A stretch of 64,000 nucleotides of DNA from Bacillus sp. ISL-41 (GCF_018613235.1 NZ_JAGGQP010000008.1:62001-126000); one strand, 5' to 3'. Counted from the stretch's first letter, positions 32,752 through 42,343 are shown. Made by a program: numbers and translations. The notes: generated by a model from the sequence alone, not told the origin.

Positions 32752-34134
32752 ATGAATAGAAACTTCAAAAAGAAATTGATTCCGTTTGCTGTCGTTTCAT
32801 CTCTCGCAATTGGCGGTCTTTCGGGAGCTTTTACAGCTGACGCAAAGGAATCTTCTAAACAGCATAATGCTAAAATTAAGAACGTCATTTTCTTGATTGG
32901 TGATGGTATGGGTGTATCCTATACATCCGCTTACCGTTACTTAAAAGACGACCCAAATACTAAGCTTGCAGAAGGAACAGAATTCGATAAATACCTTGTT
33001 GGACAGCAGTCGACTTATGCGGAAGATCCTGAAGAAAACATTACAGATTCAGCTTCATCGGCAACAGCAATGTCAGCAGGTGTCAAAACATATAACGCGG
33101 CGATTGGTGTTGATAATGACAAATCCGATGTGAAAACTGTTCTGGAATCGGCCAAGGAACAAGGTAAAGCTACTGGACTCGTTGCTACCTCCGAAATCAC
33201 CCATGCCACTCCGGCTTCTTTCGGTGCGCATGATGAGAGCCGCAGAAATATGAATGCGATTGCAGAAGACTACTACGATGATTTAATTAACGGCGAACAC
33301 AAGGTTGATGTACTTCTAGGCGGAGGTACTGAACTATTCGATCGCAAAGACCGCAACCTAATTGAAGAATTCCAAAAGGATGGCTACAGTTACGCTTCTA
33401 CTAAAGAAGAACTGAAAAGCGATAATAATGATCAAATCCTCGGATTGTTCGCACCTAGAGGCCTTCCTAAGATGATCGACCGTACAGAAGACATCCCATC
33501 TCTTGAGGAAATGACTAATTCGGCAATTGAAAGATTGAATAAAGATAAAGATGGCTTCTTCTTGATGGTAGAGGGCAGCCAAATCGACTGGGCAGGACAC
33601 GATAATGATATTGTTGGTGCGATGAGTGAAATGCAAGACTTCGAAAAAGCGTTCAAGGCAGCGATTGATTTTGCGAAAAAGGATAAGCATACCCTTGTAA
33701 TAGCTACTGCTGATCACTCAACAGGGGGCTATTCAATTGGTGCTGACGGAATTTATAACTGGTTCCCCGAACCAATTAAAGCAGCTAAACGCACACCGGA
33801 CTTCATGGCAGCTGAAATTGCCAATGGTGCGAATGTCAAAGAAACACTCTCCAATTATATTGATTTAGAATTGACTTCTGCAGAAATAGATTCTGTCAAA
33901 ACTGCTGCTGAAGGAGAACTGGCAGACATCGATCATGCGATTGAAGAAATCTTCAACCAGCGTTCGCATACAGGCTGGACAACCAGCGGACACACTGGTG
34001 AAGATGTAAACGTTTATGCATTTGGCCCAACAAGAGAAGCTCTGGCCGGAAAAATTGAAAACACGGACCTTGCGAAACATGTGTTCAGCATCCTGCAAAA
34101 CGGGAATAAAGAAATTGTAATTGAAGATAAATAA
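32752..34134 (+). CDS. Alkaline phosphatase, exported
   Basis: 460 aa, the size of B. subtilis PhoA/PhoB. Signal peptide (cleavage near ADAK), metal site IGDGMG, phosphorylated serine in DSASSATAMSAG (near residue 100), SQIDWAGHDND, TADHSTGGY and a C-terminal HTGEDVNVYAFGP. Hydrolyses phosphomonoesters outside the membrane with Zn/Mg. The second ATG (32752) is better spaced from GGAGGG than the first (32746). No clear Pho box was seen in the 280 bases upstream; a TATAAT lies near 32711. Confidence 0.95.
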   Translation: MNRNFKKKLIPFAVVSSLAIGGLSGAFTADAKESSKQHNAKIKNVIFLIGDGMGVSYTSAYRYLKDDPNTKLAEGTEFDKYLVGQQSTYAEDPEENITDSASSATAMSAGVKTYNAAIGVDNDKSDVKTVLESAKEQGKATGLVATSEITHATPASFGAHDESRRNMNAIAEDYYDDLINGEHKVDVLLGGGTELFDRKDRNLIEEFQKDGYSYASTKEELKSDNNDQILGLFAPRGLPKMIDRTEDIPSLEEMTNSAIERLNKDKDGFFLMVEGSQIDWAGHDNDIVGAMSEMQDFEKAFKAAIDFAKKDKHTLVIATADHSTGGYSIGADGIYNWFPEPIKAAKRTPDFMAAEIANGANVKETLSNYIDLELTSAEIDSVKTAAEGELADIDHAIEEIFNQRSHTGWTTSGHTGEDVNVYAFGPTREALAGKIENTDLAKHVFSILQNGNKEIVIEDK

Positions 34135-34203
34135 AGAAAATGGCCCCTCCCGCTGTCTCCCAGGCAGCGGGAAGTCTGTTTATCAACTGCTGGAAGGTGC
34201 TAA

Positions 34204-34872
34204 ATGAGAAAGTTTATTGTATGGATAGTATTAATGTCTTTCCTTGTTGGCTGCAGTCTCGAAGGAAAATCCAATTCGCCAGAACAAATAGAAAAAGAAG
34301 AATCGATCCAGAAAGAACAAAACGAAGATACTCCCCCTCCACGTAAATCAATGAATGACTATGTACCGAACCCCCAGGTTACAGATGACCGTTCTTTACT
34401 GACTGTGGGCGAAACTGTTCAAGATGAGAAAGGTTACGCCAAGCTAATAAGCTACAAAAAAATGGATCAACGAATTGAAACAGGCCCAATTGAAATGGTT
34501 GTTAAAGAAGCTAAAATAATTGAATACCATCCCGACTATAGCTTAATAGACTTTTTTCACAGCTATACAGATGAAGAGAGATTTACTTATATAAAAGTCT
34601 TTATAGAGCTAGAAAACAGGTCAGAAGAAGTGCTGAATTTCGCTCCGGTTGCCATAATTGAATCTGACACAGGCGAAAAGAAAACTTGGGAAGACGATAT
34701 TTATTTGGAAGAACTGAATGGGATAATCCGCCCCGGTGAAAAGAAAGCAGGGAATATTGGAGTCATTGTTGAGAACCCTGAAATAAAATCCGCCAAGATT
34801 ACGACCAGTAAAGTTTTCAATAAAAGTGAAAAAGATATCTCCAAAGAACAAACCATTACAATCCAATTTTAA
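34204..34872 (+). CDS. Lipoprotein with DUF4352-like domain
   Basis: 222 aa: lipobox FLVGCS (Cys17), an acidic linker (residues about 20-60) and a beta-rich C-terminal domain with FTYIKVFIELENRSEEVLNF and IRPGEKKAGNIGVIVE, as in DUF4352/TeM-like immunoglobulin folds of Firmicute lipoproteins. Surface-anchored, function unknown. Shine-Dalgarno GGAAGGTG. It is 69 bases after the phosphatase; a GC-rich hairpin lacking a good U-run lies between. Confidence 0.78.
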   Translation: MRKFIVWIVLMSFLVGCSLEGKSNSPEQIEKEESIQKEQNEDTPPPRKSMNDYVPNPQVTDDRSLLTVGETVQDEKGYAKLISYKKMDQRIETGPIEMVVKEAKIIEYHPDYSLIDFFHSYTDEERFTYIKVFIELENRSEEVLNFAPVAIIESDTGEKKTWEDDIYLEELNGIIRPGEKKAGNIGVIVENPEIKSAKITTSKVFNKSEKDISKEQTITIQF

Positions 34873-34877
34873 AATCC

Positions 34878-34910
34878 AAAAGGCGCGGATCTGAATCCAC
34901 GCCTTTTATT
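34878..34910 (+). terminator. Terminator of the DUF4352-like lipoprotein gene
   Basis: Stem AAAAGGCG-GGAT with its complement (one bulge), CTGA loop and a T-rich tail. Confidence 0.85.
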
Positions 34911-34987
34911 TATTAATAAGTATTTAAACGGAATCTCTTCTACCCTTTTCTCTTCTCTTACCATGGTATTTCAGGGCATTTTCCCAT

Positions 34988-35710
34988 TCAATGATAAATT
35001 GGCGGTATATTCATAGCTGTTGGTTTTCTTAAGGTGATGTGAAGGGACCTACCCTCGGTGATGGAAGCGAAAAAGACATCCTTTAAATTATATACTGACT
35101 CCTCAGCCAATCTATCCATAAGCCATTTCTCGTCCAGGTTCAGCTGAACAAGAACCTTCCTGTAGAGCTTTCCGTCAATGATAAGAGGCAATGCCAAATC
35201 ATCACTTGTTCTGCTGATTTTCATGTCTTCCAAAGTTACTGTATTTTTTTCCGTGTTTTTCATGACTGTTAAATTTCCGTTAGCCTCCAGTATCCCTACC
35301 CTTACATCACGAACATTAAAAATGTCTTTTTCCCGCAACATTAACAAGATATTGTCGATTGAATATTGGGTTTTACGCAGGTTCTCCACAATTAACTGTC
35401 CCTCATGAATCACCGTGATTGGTTCAAAGGTGAGTAACCTCCCCACTTTCCTGCTTTTAATTTTCAGGTAGGCTACCAGTTTTTGAAGCAGCGCAATCAA
35501 GATTATCGCAACTCCTGTATGTATATGAGGGATATTCGGGTCGGCTATATCAGCGCCAACGACCGCACCAAAAGCCAATAGGATTAAAAAATCAAAGACT
35601 GGCAACTCACCAATTGAACGCCTTCCCATAAACAACGCCGCAAACAACATCAATGGGAGGATCGTGACTACCCTGCCTAAGAGAATCAGCATTTCTTCTA
35701 AAAGTTTCAT
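34988..35710 (-). CDS. DUF421 (YetF-like) membrane protein
   Basis: 240 aa: three N-terminal helices (residues about 8-85) with MGRRSIGELPVFDFLILL, then the cytosolic DUF421/YetF domain containing LTFEPITVIHEGQL and LLMLREKDIFNVRDV. Start at 35710 after GGAGG. Family role unclear; members have been linked to spore or oxidative-stress phenotypes. Confidence 0.87.
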   Translation of the reverse strand: MKLLEEMLILLGRVVTILPLMLFAALFMGRRSIGELPVFDFLILLAFGAVVGADIADPNIPHIHTGVAIILIALLQKLVAYLKIKSRKVGRLLTFEPITVIHEGQLIVENLRKTQYSIDNILLMLREKDIFNVRDVRVGILEANGNLTVMKNTEKNTVTLEDMKISRTSDDLALPLIIDGKLYRKVLVQLNLDEKWLMDRLAEESVYNLKDVFFASITEGRSLHITLRKPTAMNIPPIYH

Positions 35711-36025
35711 TTGTCGCCTCCAATTGAAAGAATACATTCATTAGTTTTGATGTATTTTTACCATTTATACCTAGCCCGTCTCGTTTAGAGGCGTACATAA
35801 CATTTCATTAATTCGTTTTACCCTAGAATGAGTATCTGAGTTAATTTCCTCTCACTGACTTATCAGGCAATCATAACTCATAATGCCTCCTCCCCCCCAC
35901 CGAATGGCTTCAACTTTCCTGGAATACAGCAAATCATATATAATGGAATTTAAATCAGGAAACAGTCCTGATTCTGACAACCTGAATATGCGCTTAAAAC
36001 CTTCATTTTTAAAAGGAGAAATTAT
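35711..36025. other. Divergent intergenic region, promoters only
   Basis: 315 bases between the DUF421 and class A PBP genes. A TATAAT at 35939-35944 is a candidate -10 box for the PBP. A C-rich tract lies near 35889. A nine-codon reading frame with a strong GGAGGAGG site occurs on the minus strand (about 35852-35881) but is too short to call. Confidence 0.4.
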
Positions 36026-38143
36026 ATGCATGTACTGCAACGATTTTGGGAGGCTGTTGTTCGATTTTGGAAACGACGGCACCTGACTCAAATTTTGTTA
36101 TTAATCTTATTGGTATTCATCCTGCTGTCGATTCTTTGGTTCGCGTTTATCGCTAGCAGGGCAAATGTCCAGACCCTGAAGGATGGATTGAGCCAGGCAA
36201 CCACCATTTATGATCGCGACGGACAGGAAGCAAGCAAGCTTGCTACCAATCGTACAGGCGGAGTATCAATAAAAGTTATGCCAGAGCATGTCCCAAATGC
36301 CGTCATTGCTATTGAGGATGAACGGTTCTATGAACATAACGGATTCGATATAAAAGGTATCGCCCGTGCTTTCTTCGGAAACCTTTTAGCTGGGGGGATC
36401 ACCGGCGGTGGCAGTACACTTACCCAGCAGCTGACCAAAAATGCTCTGTTATCTTCAGAGCGGACATACAAACGTAAAGTAGAAGAATTATTTTTGGCAG
36501 TCGAGCTTGAAAAGGTGTATGAAAAGGATGAAATCATAGAAATGTACCTGAACCAGGTATATTTCGGCAGTGGTGCATTTGGAATTAACAATGCCAGCAA
36601 GAAATATTTTGCAAAGGATATTCAGGATGTCACTATAAGTGAGGCTGCACTGCTAGCCGGCTTGCTTAAAGCACCTTCTGCCCTGGATCCCTACAACAAT
36701 TACGACGCTGCCATCAAACGCAGGAATGTTGTTCTTTCTAAAATGAACGAACTTGGAATGTTATCAGATACCGAGTATAAAAAAGCAAAGTCAGAAAAGA
36801 TTGTATTGGAAGACGGGGGCGGTTCTCTCGCCGACCGAAAATATCCTTCATACGTTGATGCTGTTTTGGATGAAGCAACTAGTAAATATGGTCTCACCCA
36901 GGATGAAATCATGACAAGAGGCTATCGAATTCATACGGAACTGGACCAGGACATCCAATCCGGCCTGGAAAAAGTGTACCGACAGGATTATCTATTCCCT
37001 GATCGGGCCAGTGATGTTTTAGTCCAAAGTGGATCCGTCCTGCTTAATCCGGAAAATGGAGGCGTCCGTGCATTAGTTGGCGGACGCGGCGAGAAAGTTT
37101 TCAGAGGATTTAACCGTGCAACCCACCTGAAGGCTCAGCCCGGTTCGACAATGAAACCACTTGCTGTTTACACACCGGCACTGGAAGAAGGCTATGAATA
37201 TGATTCCATGCTTGTTGACGAAAAGATGTCATTTAAGAATTACAGTCCGAAGAACTTCTCTGATACTTACCAAGGAGAAGTTCCGATGTATGAGGCCGTG
37301 GAAAGGTCCATTAACATACCTGCAGTTTGGCTATTGAATGAAATAGGCTTGAATAAAGGAATCGACGCTGTGAGAAGATTTGGAATCAAAGTAGAAAAAG
37401 AGGACCAGAACCTGGCCCTCGCCCTTGGAGGAATGCACAATGGTGTTTCCCCTCTAAAGATGGCTGAAGCTTATTCAGTCTTTCCAAATGGAGGGAAACG
37501 TCATGATGCTCACTTGATTACCAAAATTGTTGGTCCTACGGGCAAGGTGATCGCAGAACATGATGGATCCACAACCCGCGTTACTTCCAAATCAGTTGCC
37601 AATGAAATGACATCGATGTTACTGAATGTTGTTGAAACAGGTACAGGTAAAGGGACAAATATTGAGGGTGTCGAGATTGCAGGCAAGACTGGCTCTACAC
37701 AGCTCCCTTATGCAGATATCAACGGAACAAAGGATCAATGGTTTGTTGGATATACACCAAACATCGTTGGGGCTGTATGGCTGGGATATGACAAAACGGA
37801 CCGCAATCATTATTTATCCAGCAGCAGCTCAAGGGATGTAGTGCCTCTATTCAGGGCAATCATGGAAGAGACAGTGCCCCACATTGAGCGGGAGGAATTC
37901 AAGGTACAATCAATCAACGAACGGGAATCCGGTGCCGTTATTGATTATGAAGAAACAGAAAAAGCAATCAGGGAAAAAGCAAATGAACTGGAGCAAGAAT
38001 TAAAAGAACGGGCTGGCAAGGTTGAAGAAAAACTGAAAGAGGAAGCGCCAAAGTGGAAAAAAGTATTTGACCAAATGCAGGAAGATGCCGCTAAAGTTGG
38101 AGATAAGGTGTTTGACAAACTACGCGAGTGGCAAGGAGAATAA
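36026..38143 (+). CDS. Class A penicillin-binding protein, PBP1A/PbpF-like
   Basis: 705-aa bifunctional peptidoglycan synthase. Cytosolic tail, membrane anchor (about 22-43), glycosyltransferase domain with E97 in IEDERFYEH, GGSTLTQQLTKN and EMYLNQVYFG; transpeptidase with STMK (S374), SIN (428-430) and KTGS (554-557). The unusual C-terminal extension of about 80 aa is a Glu/Lys coiled coil, where B. subtilis PbpF carries a beta domain. AAAGGAG upstream, own terminator. Sporulation or vegetative use is not clear. Confidence 0.93.
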   Translation: MHVLQRFWEAVVRFWKRRHLTQILLLILLVFILLSILWFAFIASRANVQTLKDGLSQATTIYDRDGQEASKLATNRTGGVSIKVMPEHVPNAVIAIEDERFYEHNGFDIKGIARAFFGNLLAGGITGGGSTLTQQLTKNALLSSERTYKRKVEELFLAVELEKVYEKDEIIEMYLNQVYFGSGAFGINNASKKYFAKDIQDVTISEAALLAGLLKAPSALDPYNNYDAAIKRRNVVLSKMNELGMLSDTEYKKAKSEKIVLEDGGGSLADRKYPSYVDAVLDEATSKYGLTQDEIMTRGYRIHTELDQDIQSGLEKVYRQDYLFPDRASDVLVQSGSVLLNPENGGVRALVGGRGEKVFRGFNRATHLKAQPGSTMKPLAVYTPALEEGYEYDSMLVDEKMSFKNYSPKNFSDTYQGEVPMYEAVERSINIPAVWLLNEIGLNKGIDAVRRFGIKVEKEDQNLALALGGMHNGVSPLKMAEAYSVFPNGGKRHDAHLITKIVGPTGKVIAEHDGSTTRVTSKSVANEMTSMLLNVVETGTGKGTNIEGVEIAGKTGSTQLPYADINGTKDQWFVGYTPNIVGAVWLGYDKTDRNHYLSSSSSRDVVPLFRAIMEETVPHIEREEFKVQSINERESGAVIDYEETEKAIREKANELEQELKERAGKVEEKLKEEAPKWKKVFDQMQEDAAKVGDKVFDKLREWQGE

Positions 38144-38152
38144 ATGCATTTC

Positions 38153-38182
38153 GAGCAGCCAAATTTGGCTGCTCTATTTTTA
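38153..38182 (+). terminator. Terminator of class A PBP gene
   Basis: A perfect GAGCAGCCAAA palindrome of 22 bases and a T-rich tail. Confidence 0.87.
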
Positions 38183-38204
38183 TTGCATCCATTGATGTTG
38201 TCAA

Positions 38205-38410
38205 TTGGTGTTCTGAAAATCGATTACGCGAAAAATAGAGTCCATTGGTGGCCGAAAATTCCTTATTCTTGAAAATCAGGGCACCAATGACCCTGATTGG
38301 TGACCGAAAATTCCTTATTTAAGAAAAAAAGGGCACCAATGACCCTGATTGGTGACCTGAAATTCCTTATTTAAGAAAAAAAGGGCACCAATGACCCCGA
38401 TTGGTGACCT
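38205..38410. repeat. 52-bp tandem hairpin repeats
   Basis: ATTGGTG recurs at 38244, 38296, 38348 and 38400 (exact 52-base period) with a degenerate copy at 38205. Each unit holds an inverted pair CACCAAT-N7-ATTGGTG separated by an A-rich linker (CCTTATTTAAGAAAAAAAGG). Three hairpins are well conserved. The array is gene-free, between a PBP and a convergent acetyltransferase. Confidence 0.85.
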
Positions 38411-38432
38411 CTAAAGACTGTGAAAAGCTTTA

Positions 38433-38990
38433 TTAGAATGCCTTAGAATAAATACATGTATCCCTGAGCTCACCGTCAACGGAAACTGAATCATTCTTTA
38501 ATATCCCATCGAGAGCAAAACCTAATTTTTCGGGGATCGCCCTGCTTTTAGTATTCAATGAATCACAACGTATTTCGATCCTACGGGCTTTTAGCTCCCG
38601 GACGGCAAAATCAGTGATTCCCTGGACAGCCTCGGTCATATATCCTTGCCCACTATATCGAGTGTCAATCCAATATCCGATCTCAAATTTTGGGATGTCC
38701 CAGTTAATCTTGTGCAGATCAGATGAACCTACAAATTCACCGGTATCTTTCTTGAATACAAGAAGCCTCAGGTCTGAGCGATTCAAAAAGTTTATATAGC
38801 CCTGCCTAATCACGATTTCTGTTTCTTCAACACTCTGTTCTTTTTGGGCAAATGGCATCCAAGGCTGAAGTTCTTTTAAAGATGCATTGATTGATTCACA
38901 GGTTACAGCTCCGTCTCCAGGCAGCGGCATCCTGATAAAAAGACGTTCTGTTTCAAATTCGGCTGGGAACTCCAATAAAATAGGATTCAC
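38433..38990 (-). CDS. GNAT-family N-acetyltransferase, RimJ/RimL type
   Basis: 185 aa: an N-terminal ETERLFIRMP typical of RimJ/L, the acetyl-CoA loop FEIGYWIDTRYSGQGYMTEA, and NTKSRAIPEKLGFALDG. Probably acetylates protein N-termini or a small amine. Start uncertain: the GTG at 38990, spaced after GGGGAGAGG, is preferred to an ATG nine codons upstream. Confidence 0.86.
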   Translation of the reverse strand: MNPILLEFPAEFETERLFIRMPLPGDGAVTCESINASLKELQPWMPFAQKEQSVEETEIVIRQGYINFLNRSDLRLLVFKKDTGEFVGSSDLHKINWDIPKFEIGYWIDTRYSGQGYMTEAVQGITDFAVRELKARRIEIRCDSLNTKSRAIPEKLGFALDGILKNDSVSVDGELRDTCIYSKAF

Positions 38991-39022
38991 TTTCACCTCT
39001 CCCCTTTCAACCTCCATTTAAA

Positions 39023-39044
39023 AGAGCGGTCACAGGACCGCTCT
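39023..39044 (-). terminator. Terminator after ABC-2 permease gene
   Basis: A perfect 9-bp stem AGAGCGGTC/GACCGCTCT followed by U4 on the minus strand. Confidence 0.8.
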
Positions 39045-39058
39045 ATAGATTATTCTGC

Positions 39059-40003
39059 TTAAATACTGATATCCCTCTTTTGGAAAAAGAAAAAGGTGAG
39101 CATCATAAATATCGCGTAATATACAGCCAGTATGGCTAACGATACCGGCATTGTAATATCCTCAAGAATTCTATCCTGAAGTGCATAGACAGTCAAATCC
39201 AGATGCGGGAATATCAGGAATTTTGCCCACGTATATTTATCAGCAAGCATCAAGATGATACCGCCGATTGTAGAGGAGAAGAACAGTACGAATATCCCGA
39301 TTCCAACTGCCAGGGCCTGGCTTTTAAATAATGTTGACAGCATAAAGGCAATTGTCATGATGATAAGCAGACTTGGTATGAAATAAAGCATTTTCAACAT
39401 GAATTGTGTACCGACTTCGGCTACCTTTCTTCCTTCAAGCGTGATTTCAAATATCTTCATATTGAAATCACCACTGCCAAATAAGATCAATCCTATAATA
39501 TATCCTGAGACAATTAATGTCAGGACCAATAATAACGCATAGATGATGACTGCAATATACTTTGACAACAGGATTCTCCATCGATGATGCGGACGAATCA
39601 GCAGCTGCTTGATGGTTCCATCTGAGAATTCTGCAGCGACATTGGCACTGCCAACCACAACCACGAACAAGGTGACAAGTGAGCTGACACCTACTACTAC
39701 GTCGTTCATGAAATGCCAGTTTGTCTTTTCATTTGGGTTAATGTCTTGATCAAGAAATTGCTGTGTCTGCTCAATTTGGTTCTGAATCATTTTCTTTTCG
39801 TCATCGGAGGCAGATGCCATCTGGTTTTCAAGCATTTGAATCTCTGCCTGGGTGTCCTGACGCCAATTAGGATTTGGATCCGCGCTGAATTTCATATAAA
39901 TGATGCCGGCAATTAACATGGCCATCACAATAATGATCATATAGATCCAGCTTGCCATTTTGCCAAATATCTTCATTAACTCATTTTGGATTAAAGGAAT
40001 CAT
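39059..40003 (-). CDS. ABC-2 type permease
   Basis: 314 aa, six hydrophobic helices and an extracytoplasmic acidic loop between TM1 and TM2 (residues about 40-95, helical, Gln-rich). A central GTIKQLLIRPHHRWRILLSK loop is typical of BcrB/NatB-type permeases. The ATG overlaps the ATPase stop by four bases (ATGA). Likely drug, bacteriocin or lipid export or resistance; no specific substrate. Confidence 0.88.
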   Translation of the reverse strand: MIPLIQNELMKIFGKMASWIYMIIIVMAMLIAGIIYMKFSADPNPNWRQDTQAEIQMLENQMASASDDEKKMIQNQIEQTQQFLDQDINPNEKTNWHFMNDVVVGVSSLVTLFVVVVGSANVAAEFSDGTIKQLLIRPHHRWRILLSKYIAVIIYALLLVLTLIVSGYIIGLILFGSGDFNMKIFEITLEGRKVAEVGTQFMLKMLYFIPSLLIIMTIAFMLSTLFKSQALAVGIGIFVLFFSSTIGGIILMLADKYTWAKFLIFPHLDLTVYALQDRILEDITMPVSLAILAVYYAIFMMLTFFFFQKRDISI

Positions 40004-40944
40004 ATCATCTGCTCCTTCTTGCCTTTATTCGTGATTTCCAGGAAGCGGTCTTCCAGTGTTGCTTTCACATTTAATATTTCAAAGACATCTATTTCATTTT
40101 CAACAAATAGCTTGTTAATCCGAGGGATTTGTTCTTTGCGTGCTGATAAGGTTATGCGATTGCCTTTATTGTTGGTTACTTTTACATCTGTCATCTGTTC
40201 TTTCAATAGCTTGGAAGCTAGGGCAGGATCCGATAATTCCACTTCTATTGTTTTAACCTCCAAAGCTTCAGACGTTTCATTTTCATGGTGCATAGAAGAA
40301 ATATGTATCAATTTCCCCTTTTCAATGATCGCAAATCGGTCGCACATTAGCTGCATCTCTGACAATAAATGAGAAGACACTAATACAGAAGTTCCCTGGC
40401 TTGCAAGCAAGCGCAAATAATCCCTAAACTCACGAATTCCCTGTGGGTCTAGTCCATTAGTAGGCTCGTCCAGTATGAGAATAGACGGTTTATGTAAAAT
40501 CGCTTGTGCCACCCCAAGACGTTGGCGCATTCCCAAAGAATAAGTACGGACTTTATCATGGATCGCATTTTCAAGCCCTACAAGCTTGGTCACTTCGTTT
40601 AGCCGCTCTTCCGTAATATCACTTAGTGCCATACGCGCGTAATGCCTGAGATTTTTGTATCCACTAAGGTATTTGTAGAATTCTGGATTTTCCACTATAG
40701 CACCCAGTTCATTCATTGCTTTTGTAAAAGACTCATCCAAATCATGGCCATTTACGAGCACAGTTCCTCCTGTGCGATTAATCAGGCTGACAATCATTCG
40801 GATGATTGTTGTTTTTCCGGCACCATTAGGACCCAGCAGTCCAAATATTTCACCTCGTTCCACTTGAAAACTCACATCATCAACGATTGTTTTTTTACCA
40901 ATCGTCTTAGTCAACTCTTTTACCTCGAGGGCAAATTGCGACAT
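40000..40944 (-). CDS. ABC transporter ATP-binding protein, BcrA/YxlF-like
   Basis: 314 aa with Walker A GPNGAGKTT (about 38-46), signature YSLGMRQRLG, Walker B ILILDEPTNGLDP and a C-terminal regulatory extension of about 90 aa. GAGGAG before the ATG. It forms a two-gene operon with the permease. Bacitracin-type self-resistance transporters share this design, but so do many others. Confidence 0.9.
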   Translation of the reverse strand: MSQFALEVKELTKTIGKKTIVDDVSFQVERGEIFGLLGPNGAGKTTIIRMIVSLINRTGGTVLVNGHDLDESFTKAMNELGAIVENPEFYKYLSGYKNLRHYARMALSDITEERLNEVTKLVGLENAIHDKVRTYSLGMRQRLGVAQAILHKPSILILDEPTNGLDPQGIREFRDYLRLLASQGTSVLVSSHLLSEMQLMCDRFAIIEKGKLIHISSMHHENETSEALEVKTIEVELSDPALASKLLKEQMTDVKVTNNKGNRITLSARKEQIPRINKLFVENEIDVFEILNVKATLEDRFLEITNKGKKEQMI

Positions 40945-41153
40945 AGAATCTCCTCATTTCATCAATGTTATTTCATGTCCTCACAAAGATTAATACGATG
41001 AAAATTGTAAAAAGTTACAAAAAAAGCAAAAAAAGATAATCTTATCAAAGCCCTCATTTTTATTCCGTATATTGCCCACTCTTAATACAAACGATATAAA
41101 TGATATTCGCTGGAATATCGTCTGTTTCAAAAATCCAATCATGAGGTGATTGT

Positions 41154-41309
41154 ATGAGTTATAAAGATCATTTGGATCCACACTCACAACTTTTCCACCA
41201 CACTTGGACGAGGCGCAAGCATACCAACTCGCAGGTAAATGGGGAAACCCAGGTAACAAAGAACACACTGCTTGCAAGGAGTAACGCTAAAGCGCACCGC
41301 ATGTTTTGA
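41154..41309 (+). CDS. YpzG-family small protein, 51 aa
   Basis: Begins MSYKDHLDPHSQLFHHTW, is His/Thr/Lys-rich and contains NSQVNGETQVTKN. The QVNGETQ core is shared with B. subtilis YpzG. Preceded by GAGGTGAT; a bidirectional terminator follows. Cytosolic and basic; function unknown. Members are found in spore-formers. Confidence 0.8.
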   Translation: MSYKDHLDPHSQLFHHTWTRRKHTNSQVNGETQVTKNTLLARSNAKAHRMF

Positions 41310-41321
41310 TTTTTTGAAACA

Positions 41322-41362
41322 AAAAAAGGGAAAAGACGCTCCTGGCGGCTTTTCCCTTTTGA
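41322..41362. terminator. Bidirectional terminator between ypzG-like and uppP
   Basis: Long stem AAAAGGGAAAAG with its complement, interrupted, with A- and T-runs both sides. Confidence 0.78.
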
Positions 41363-41367
41363 AAACA

Positions 41368-42195
41368 TTAAAGAAAAACAAAATAAATAATTCCTGCCAA
41401 AATAATCCGATAGATCGCAAATGGCATTAATTTAATTTTATTGATAAGCTTCAAAAAGAATCTGATGAAAATCAACGCAAACACAAATGCGCTGATAAAA
41501 CCTACAGCGAAAAATGGCAACGCATCTATTGTGAAATACTGCCAGTTTTTCAGCAGGGATATCCCGCTGGCGCCAAGCATGATTGGAACCGCCATTATGA
41601 AGGTGAAATCGGAAGCCGCGCGATGGCTCATACCGAGAAGTACTCCTCCTGCTATTGTGGAACCAGACCTCGAAAAACCGGGCCATAATCCAAGACACTG
41701 AAACAAACCTACTCCAATTGCCTGTTTATAGCTGATTTGATCAACATCCTCAGTCTTAAGTGTTTTGGGTTGAAAACGGTCTGCTATTATCAACAGGAAG
41801 GCTCCTACTACCAACCCAATGATGACAGTTTCTACCGAAAATAGGTGCTCATCAATATAGTCCTCAAATAAAATGCCAGTCACCCCAGCAGGAATCAAAC
41901 CTGCAATTACCTTAGGCAAACTTAGCCTTCCTTTGGAATCCGCGATTGAAACACCCTTTTCCAAACCTAACAGGTTAATGAATCGATCTTTGAATACAAT
42001 GACTACAGCTAATATAGACCCTAATTGAATAACTACTTTAAAAGTATTGGCAACAGGCTCTGTAAACAATTGTTTCGAGTGCAACAGCAAATCATCGACA
42101 ATAATCATATGTCCAGTGGACGAAACAGGTGCAAATTCAGTTAATCCTTCTACTAAACCGAGTATAAATGCCACAATTAATTCCCAAATGTTCAT
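41368..42195 (-). CDS. uppP: Undecaprenyl-diphosphate phosphatase UppP (BacA)
   Basis: 275 aa polytopic enzyme (seven to eight helices). Catalytic motifs are EGLTEFAPVSSTGHM and PGFSRSGSTI. Dephosphorylates undecaprenyl pyrophosphate at the outer membrane face, recycling the cell-wall lipid carrier and giving bacitracin tolerance. AAAGGAG lies 12 bases upstream. It lies beside a wall-polymer glycosylation operon that uses the same carrier. Confidence 0.96.
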   Translation of the reverse strand: MNIWELIVAFILGLVEGLTEFAPVSSTGHMIIVDDLLLHSKQLFTEPVANTFKVVIQLGSILAVVIVFKDRFINLLGLEKGVSIADSKGRLSLPKVIAGLIPAGVTGILFEDYIDEHLFSVETVIIGLVVGAFLLIIADRFQPKTLKTEDVDQISYKQAIGVGLFQCLGLWPGFSRSGSTIAGGVLLGMSHRAASDFTFIMAVPIMLGASGISLLKNWQYFTIDALPFFAVGFISAFVFALIFIRFFLKLINKIKLMPFAIYRIILAGIIYFVFL

Positions 42196-42313
42196 GAAGT
42201 GGTCTTGCTCCTTTAAGAGTTAAATTTTAGTGCTTGCTTGTCTTACATTATTTCGAAAAACAACAAAAGCAAATGTACTTATTAATTTTTATCTTTAATT
42301 GGACATTTAGTCA

Positions 42314-42343
42314 ATAAAAAAAAGCAGCATCATAAGCTGCTTT
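42314..42343 (-). terminator. Terminator of the glycosylation operon
   Basis: Stem AAAGCAGC/GCTGCTTT with U8 on the minus strand; the hairpin overlaps the gtrA-like stop codon. Confidence 0.87.

Noticed and set aside
34144-34175. GC-rich hairpin (CCCGCTG/CAGCGGG) between phosphatase and lipoprotein genes
   Set aside because: No U-run follows, so it may be an attenuator or mRNA stabiliser but cannot be called a terminator.
35852-36091. 79-codon minus-strand frame overlapping the class A PBP start; also a 9-codon frame inside it with strong GGAGGAGG
   Set aside because: Overlaps a well-supported gene; the nine-codon piece has a good ribosome binding site but is too short to support without expression data.
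41168-41420. Frames of 66 and 78 codons on the minus strand across the YpzG gene
   Set aside because: Antisense shadows of the YpzG-type gene and uppP terminator; the plus-strand 51-aa frame has the ribosome binding site.
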